Source of the DNA: Berberis thunbergii
Taxonomy: Eukaryota > Streptophyta > Magnoliopsida > Ranunculales > Berberidaceae
Length of the DNA: 64,000 nt
Direction of reading: 5' to 3'
Assembly: GCA_003290165.1 (NCBI GenBank)
Contig: QNQO01000519.1
Span: 1-64,000 of the forward strand
Shown: in pieces, positions 58,553-64,000 of the stretch
Layout of the letters: each line of letters starts with the position of its first letter
Numbering within the stretch: position 1 is the first letter of the stretch
The notes under the pieces: generated by a model
The model's input: only the letters and a program-made list of their open reading frames with translations
The model's database searches: none
Told to the model about the DNA's origin: nothing
Made by a program: the position numbers and the translations under genes

Positions 58553-58678
58553 ATGAGTATTCATCCATCACTTCTAGTAACTCTTAAACTATGTTTTCTG
58601 TTTAACTGAAATATTACTGTTAAGTTTGATCTTTAGTAGTCTTTTTATGCTAAAAGATAACGTATTTGCATTCTTATA

Positions 58679-58706
58679 CACTACACCAAAAGGCCTATTT
58701 AGCTAC
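58679..58706 (+). repeat. Internal CACTA 5' terminus
   Basis: CACTACACCAAAAGGCCTAT followed by TTAGCTAC repeats the first 28 bases of CACTA 2 (53496) with one change. No subterminal array follows. Its flanking base triplet ATA does not match the triplet after 62681 (ATG). Confidence 0.88.
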
Positions 58707-58792
58707 TAATACTACCAGGGCATTCACTGGTCTTTAATATTACTGTTTTTGGTTTTTTGTATGGGGAAGCCAAGGCATTCACTGGCCTTTAT

Positions 58793-58939
58793 ATGTACTA
58801 CCACCACTGCTGTTGCTGGTTCTTCTGGGTTTTCTTCAGCTGTCAAGAAACCTAAACTGTCTCAGACTACAAATTCACATACTTCAACTTCTAATACTAC
58901 TCCCCCTAGAAGCTTAGATACTAGCTCTAGCCACCAAGG
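58793..58939 (+). pseudogene. Ser/Thr-rich exon-like piece, unidentified
   Basis: The frame reads SSGFSSAVKKPKLSQTTNSH and SNTTPPRSLDTSSSHQ, ending at CCAAG|GTATGTT, a good donor. I do not recognise the gene. It might belong with the following TGA9 fragment, but I cannot show that. Confidence 0.35.
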
Positions 58940-59120
58940 TATGTTAAGATTCTTCTCTAGCTCTTTATTGGTTGTGAGTTCATAGATCAAAACACTTCAA
59001 ATGGTGTTTTTTTATTTATTTTTTATTTGTGATTTTATCAAATTCTAAAAGATTTTCAGTGGGCATCTCTCCTATGATCTTGTAGATCAATGGGTATTTT
59101 TTTTATTATTATTAAATCAG

Positions 59121-59216
59121 TCATCAACAAGGATCTGCAGCCTATGATTTTGGTGAGCTAGAAGAGGCAATTGTGCTGCAAGGAGTTAAGTTTGGAAATG
59201 ATGAATACAAGAAAAG
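59121..59216 (+). pseudogene. TGA9-type bZIP factor exon fragment
   Basis: After an ATCAG acceptor the frame reads HQQGSAAYDFGELEEAIVLQ then GVKFGNDEYKK, closely matching the N-terminal segment of TGA9 (GSAFDFGELEEAIVLQGVKYRNEE). It ends near AAAA|GTGGTAAG. TGA9 is a nuclear bZIP factor of anther development. The bZIP and DOG1-like domains are absent. Confidence 0.82.
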
Positions 59217-60760
<1,544 letters not shown>

Positions 60761-61024
60761 TAGATGTACACAAATCAATACATAAAGGCCACATGTGTGT
60801 TAACCAAGTTCTTGACTTATTCTTTTCTTTTCATAATTATGTAAACCAAAAACTAGTAAGCATAATGTAAGTATCAGTGGTTGTATGAAAAATTGCTCAA
60901 AAAAGAAATTGCAGTCTTGTAATCTTTGCAATTGGAATCTGTTGCATATTGAAGCTTTGAGTAAATTAAGTAGGTCTTTTGTTGAATTTCAGCTGTTGAT
61001 AGCATTTCTAATAACCAGCTTCTG

Positions 61025-61351
61025 ATGGTTCTTTTTACTAAGGAGGATCTGGACTTCTCAGAGTCATATGGATATTTTCAATTCCCATCTGATTATTTGT
61101 TGGGTTGTTTATCAATAGTGACGTTGAAATTATCAGGTTCTACGTTAATATTTTATAGTACTTTCACTGGTCTAGGATCCCTTAAGACTCTTGTTCTTAC
61201 AAATGCTTTAATCAATGAGAAAACCATCCAAACTGTCCTGGATAATTGTCTATGTCTTGAGGTTTTGGAATTATATAAGTGTCAGGGCCTATTTAATCTG
61301 AATGTTTATGCTCAGAGGCTGAAGAGATTTCAGACATTTGTTTTTATATAA
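61025..61351 (+). pseudogene. F-box/LRR protein fragment
   Basis: The 108-codon frame has CLSIVTLKLSGSTLIFYSTF, GLGSLKTLVLTNALINEKTI, TVLDNCLCLEVLELYKCQGL and NVYAQRLKRFQTF. These are consecutive leucine-rich repeats in the style of plant F-box/RNI/FBD proteins (LK.L.L..C......L...L.LK.L.L). The F-box and FBD are not present. A short piece (TATAAGTGTCAGGGCC) is duplicated directly after (61275 and 61346). Alternatively an LRR part of another RNI-fold protein. Confidence 0.75.
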
Positions 61352-61649
61352 GTGTCAGGGCCCATTTTCTAGGGCATTTGTTTTTGGTTGATGCTTTTGT
61401 TGTACAGTTTGACTGTGTTTATATGTTTTATTAGGAAATGAAATTTTGTATGCTAAGACATGACAAAGTAGGACAGCAGGACAACTGATATGTTTTCTGT
61501 GTTTATATGTTTCATTTGGAAATATAAATGGCTCCACTTGTAAATGATGACTGGCATTATTAATTTCAGGGAAGCAGGACAACTTAACTTTTTTTTTTTT
61601 TTTTCAAATATGTGAATTTATCAAATGAATACTTTGATATTCTTTCCTT

Positions 61650-61791
61650 TTGTTTCTGTATAGTGGCATCATAACAAATCTTACGCATGTATTTTCTTTT
61701 TATTTTTGGCTGGAAACACTCTTTTATAGAGTTCCTCCTGGTGCTATGGAAGTTTATAGAAAATTTGTAGAGGAATTTTGGTCTCAGTACG
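61650..61791 (+). pseudogene. Unidentified exon-like piece before the AGT2 fragment
   Basis: The frame includes PGAMEVYRKFVEEFWSQYE and ends at GAG|GTAATG, a good donor. It reads like a helical globular domain. I cannot assign it. Confidence 0.4.
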
Positions 61792-61900
61792 AGGTAATGA
61801 TTTTGCATTCTTACCTGTTTTTTCAAATGATATGTCTTGCTAGCATGATAGATGTACAAGGATATGTACTCTTTCAAAAGGAATTACATGATATGTTTAG

Positions 61901-62095
61901 GGTATTGGAAATGGCATTCCGCTTGGTGCTATTGTTACAACCCCTGAGATTGCACAGGTCTTGACGCATCGTAGTTACTTCAACACCTTTGGTGGAAATC
62001 CCGTATGCACAGCTGCTGACCATGCAGTTCTGAAAGTAATTGAGAAAAGAAAAGCTCCAGGAGGATGCAATGGACTACACAATGTCGAATTGTAA
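61901..62095 (+). pseudogene. AGT2-like alanine-glyoxylate aminotransferase fragment
   Basis: After the acceptor ATGTTTAG the frame reads [40 protein letters not shown] and [15 protein letters not shown]. This matches the region of class III aminotransferases of the AGT2 family just after the PLP-binding lysine motif (G.P.GAVVTT.EIA.VL....[10 protein letters not shown]). AGT2 enzymes are mitochondrial, PLP-dependent and over 450 residues long. About 55 residues are here, ending in a short unrelated tail and TAA at 62095. It is the last captured piece before the right end. Confidence 0.85.
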
Positions 62096-62339
62096 ATGTT
62101 GTTGTTTCTGCTGTAATGAATTGTGAATGGTCTAAATTTCTGCTGTAATGAATTGTAAATGTTGCTGCTGTAATGAATTGCTTGAAAGCAATTGTTGGAA
62201 TTTGCTGATCAGAGGTTGTAAATGTTGTTTTTAAATTTAATAAAAAGTCATATTAAATTTTATTTACTTGATGCACATGCTAAATTATACTTACCTATAA
62301 GATGTAATCAAAAGTCATTTGATAGCAACAAAAAATAAA
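62096..62339 (+). repeat. AATTGTAAATGTTG/CTGCTGTAATGAATTG repeats near the CACTA 2 right end
   Basis: The words GCTGTAATGAATTG and TTGTAAATGTTG alternate about three times between 62089 and 62180. It could serve as 3' UTR of a chimeric transcript; no poly(A) site was identified. Confidence 0.6.
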
Positions 62340-62660
62340 TTATTGCAACGGCTTAAAACCGTGGCTAAGACTGGCCACGAATTAAAACCGTGGCTAAAAC
62401 TTTGGCAACGGCTTAGAACCGTGGCTAGGCCTTGCAACGGTTTTAAGCCGTGGCTATTCCTGGCCACGGCTTAAAACCGTGGCTAACATGTTTGCAACGG
62501 TTTATAACCGTGGCTAAATCATCAATCGTCCTCGGCTTAAAACCGTGGCTAACAGTTTTGCCATGGTTTTTAGCCGTTACTGGGGATTTAGCGACGCCTC
62601 TACAACCCACGGCTCTAAGCCGTGACAATGGGTTACCCCCACGGTTTAAAACCGTTGCTA
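62340..62660. repeat. Subterminal repeat array of CACTA 2, right
   Basis: At least ten units of GCAACGGTTTTAAGCCGTGG type. It corresponds to the left array of CACTA 1 read on the other strand, including the GTAACGGCT and GGCGTCGC words. Confidence 0.85.
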
Positions 62661-62684
62661 ATGGGTATTTTTGGTGTAGTGATG

Positions 62685-63215
62685 ATATTTATTCAATGTA
62701 TAAAGTAGTTCACTATTGTAGAGAGTCTAATTAAATACAATGAGTGAGCACAATTTATTTATTTATTTATTTTTGGAAAGTGAGCAGGGGTTTTGAGGAT
62801 CCCCAAACCTTTATATTAATAAAAATCAATGATCAATGATGAACAAAGTACAATCACTCATTTGCTCACTCATTACATCATCAATGGATATTGAAATTGG
62901 CTTCAAATCCTCAACTTGCAACCTAAATATATCTAGGTCAACACTTTCTAAGTTGGGAAATAGGCCTGCAAGGTGGTTTGTTACAAAATTGGTTCCTTGA
63001 TGCACTTGCCATAATTTTACTATTTCATATGCACCAATCAGCCCTTGGATCATCCTCATTGTATGACTTATGCTTAATGGAGTGCTCAAGATGTAAGAAA
63101 AGTTGATGGATAAAACCGAAGAGCATTGAATCCTGAATGTATATCCATTGAATGCTAGCTTCAGCCTAGCATCCATACAACAACCCAACAAACACCTGCA
63201 TCCTATATGCAAAAT
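62685..63215 (-). pseudogene. Possible RNase H-type domain relic, otherwise no gene
   Basis: The minus strand near 63060-62930 reads GAYEIVKLWQVHQGTNFVTN then HLAGLFPNL, which resembles the end of LINE RNase H domains (I.HV.R.GN.VAD.LA). The frame runs through non-homologous sequence on both sides. Weak evidence. Confidence 0.35.
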
Positions 63216-63219
63216 CGTC

Positions 63220-63350
63220 GCACGGGACGGGATGGGATGAGATATACCCATCCCTATCCCATCCCGTTCATACGGGATCGGGACGGGATGGGAAAAACCC
63301 CATCCCGACCTCGTCCCATCCCAAACGGGTTCAGGACGGGACGGGATCAG
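63220..63350. repeat. GGGACGGGATGGG-rich block
   Basis: Imperfect, partly inverted units of CGGGACGGGATGGG and CCCATCCCGTCC. Such blocks are frequent inside plant hAT-type elements, so it may be a fragment of one. It lies in what would be an intron or the lost 3' part of the kinase gene. Confidence 0.6.
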
Positions 63351-63442
63351 CGTGCTAATATTGTAAATATATCGCACCCTAAGCATTTCATAGTAGGAAT
63401 GATATACATATAACAGGGAAGTTTACTTGCAAATGTCATACT

Positions 63443-64000
63443 TGGTGCAATATATCCAACAGTGCCTATAACCGTGATGGTGCGAATGGAAGTAGGGGAG
63501 TGATCCATGAACTTTGCAATGCCAAAATCAGAGATGCGAGGTTCCATGTCGGAGTCCAACAGTATGTTCTTTGGTTTTATGTCCTGGTGGACAACAGCAG
63601 GATTGCAGTCATCATGAAGATATGCAAGCCCTTCCGCAGTTCCCAGTGCTATCCTATAATGCACATTCCCTTCAACATATGGGGCAGGAGTTATCTCATG
63701 TAGAACATCGTGAAGGCTACCATTTGGCATGTATTCATACACAATAAGTCCATAGTCCTGTTGAAAGCAGAAGTCTATCAACTTCACTAGATTCCGGTGC
63801 TTGATATTGTTATGTGTCTGAATTTCTCTGAGCATGCTCATATTTCCTCCTTGATGGCCTGAAAATTCTGTCTTCTTCACAACACATGGGGAACCATATC
63901 GCAGGAATGCCTTGTAGACTGTGCCATGGGCTCCTCTGCCAATGATCAATTCCTCATTCAGGTTGTCCGTGGCCTCCATGACATCGTTCAGTGACAAAGT
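63443..64000 (-). CDS. PEPR-like LRR receptor kinase, kinase domain (partial at window edge)
   Basis: The frame enters from beyond 64000 and reads LNDVMEATDNLNEELIIGRG then AHGTVYKA (glycine loop), CVVKKTEF (catalytic Lys), REIQTHNNIKHRNLVKLIDF, YEYMPNGSLHDVLHE, AEGLAYLHDDC, VVHQDIKPKNILLDSDMEP, SDFGIAKFMD (DFG) and VIGTVGYIAP. This fits the plant LRR-XI kinases related to PEPR1/2, receptors for danger peptides at the plasma membrane. The LRR ectodomain would lie upstream, outside the window. Two oddities: the catalytic loop has HQD instead of HRD, and coding homology stops at GYIAP, where GTATGA (63441 downwards) could be a donor. No downstream exon with the rest of the C-lobe is seen before the CACTA element, so the gene may be truncated or have its 3' exon displaced. 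Confidence 0.85.

Noticed and set aside
62340..62660. CRISPR-like array from repeated 20-bp units (also 34799-35095, 41505-41695, 53520-53700)
   Set aside because: Units are in both orientations, lack uniform spacers, and sit inside the termini of CACTA elements in a plant genome. They are transposase-site arrays.

Overview
This is a gene-poor stretch of a flowering-plant nuclear genome, most likely a eudicot. The evidence is an intron-bearing cationic amino acid transporter, a plant PEPR-type receptor kinase, fragments of plant-only genes (LOG, ERECTA, TGA9, AKT1-type channel), and a dense nest of plant transposon types. I cannot name the species. Only one gene looks intact (the amino acid transporter at 47.06-49.26 kb, minus strand). 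One more real gene runs off the right edge (a receptor kinase from 64.0 kb leftwards). Nearly everything else is mobile DNA.

Layout. 0-10.4 kb: a long Ty3/gypsy-type LTR, split by a younger Athila/Tat-like LTR retrotransposon at 179-9071 (minus strand, TSD CTCCA, tRNA-Asp-type primer site, gag remnant only). 10.4-12.5 kb: degenerate LINE and SINE relics. 12.5-17.5 kb: a PIF/Harbinger-like element that keeps a Myb/SANT ORF1 relic. 18.0-18.8 kb: a two-copy 439-bp tandem duplication. 20.4-31.7 kb: an old L1-type LINE on the minus strand, cut in two by a second Athila/Tat-like element at 22485-30019 (plus strand), which has lost reverse transcriptase, RNase H and the integrase core. 34.0-44.0 kb: another copy of the long gypsy-type LTR, interrupted by a CACTA transposon at 34782-41708 (TSD TTC). 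44.5-45.4 kb: a hAT-like non-autonomous element. 47-49.3 kb: the transporter gene. 50-51.4 kb: two foldback or TIR elements. 53.5-62.7 kb: a second CACTA transposon of the same family (53496-62681, TSD ATG). 63.4-64 kb: the partial receptor kinase.

The most interesting content is the CACTA pair. Both have the terminus CACTACACCAAAA, the same subterminal arrays of a short AACGG/CCGTGGC-type motif, and 3-bp target duplications. Neither shows a transposase. Both are packed with exon and intron fragments of ordinary plant genes. The right-hand element carries recognisable pieces of an AKT1-like potassium channel, LOG cytokinin-activating enzyme, ERECTA, TGA9, Rab2/RABB1, an F-box/LRR protein and an AGT2-like aminotransferase. 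The left-hand one carries consecutive exons of a WASH-complex SWIP homologue, an O-fucosyltransferase, a tRNA-Pro relic and unidentified exons. Once the elements are aligned by their ends, every recognised protein fragment reads in the same direction, away from a shared leader region. This suggests a transposon family that shuffles exons and may express chimeric transcripts.

Exon boundaries, homologies and element ends were read by eye. No database search was run.
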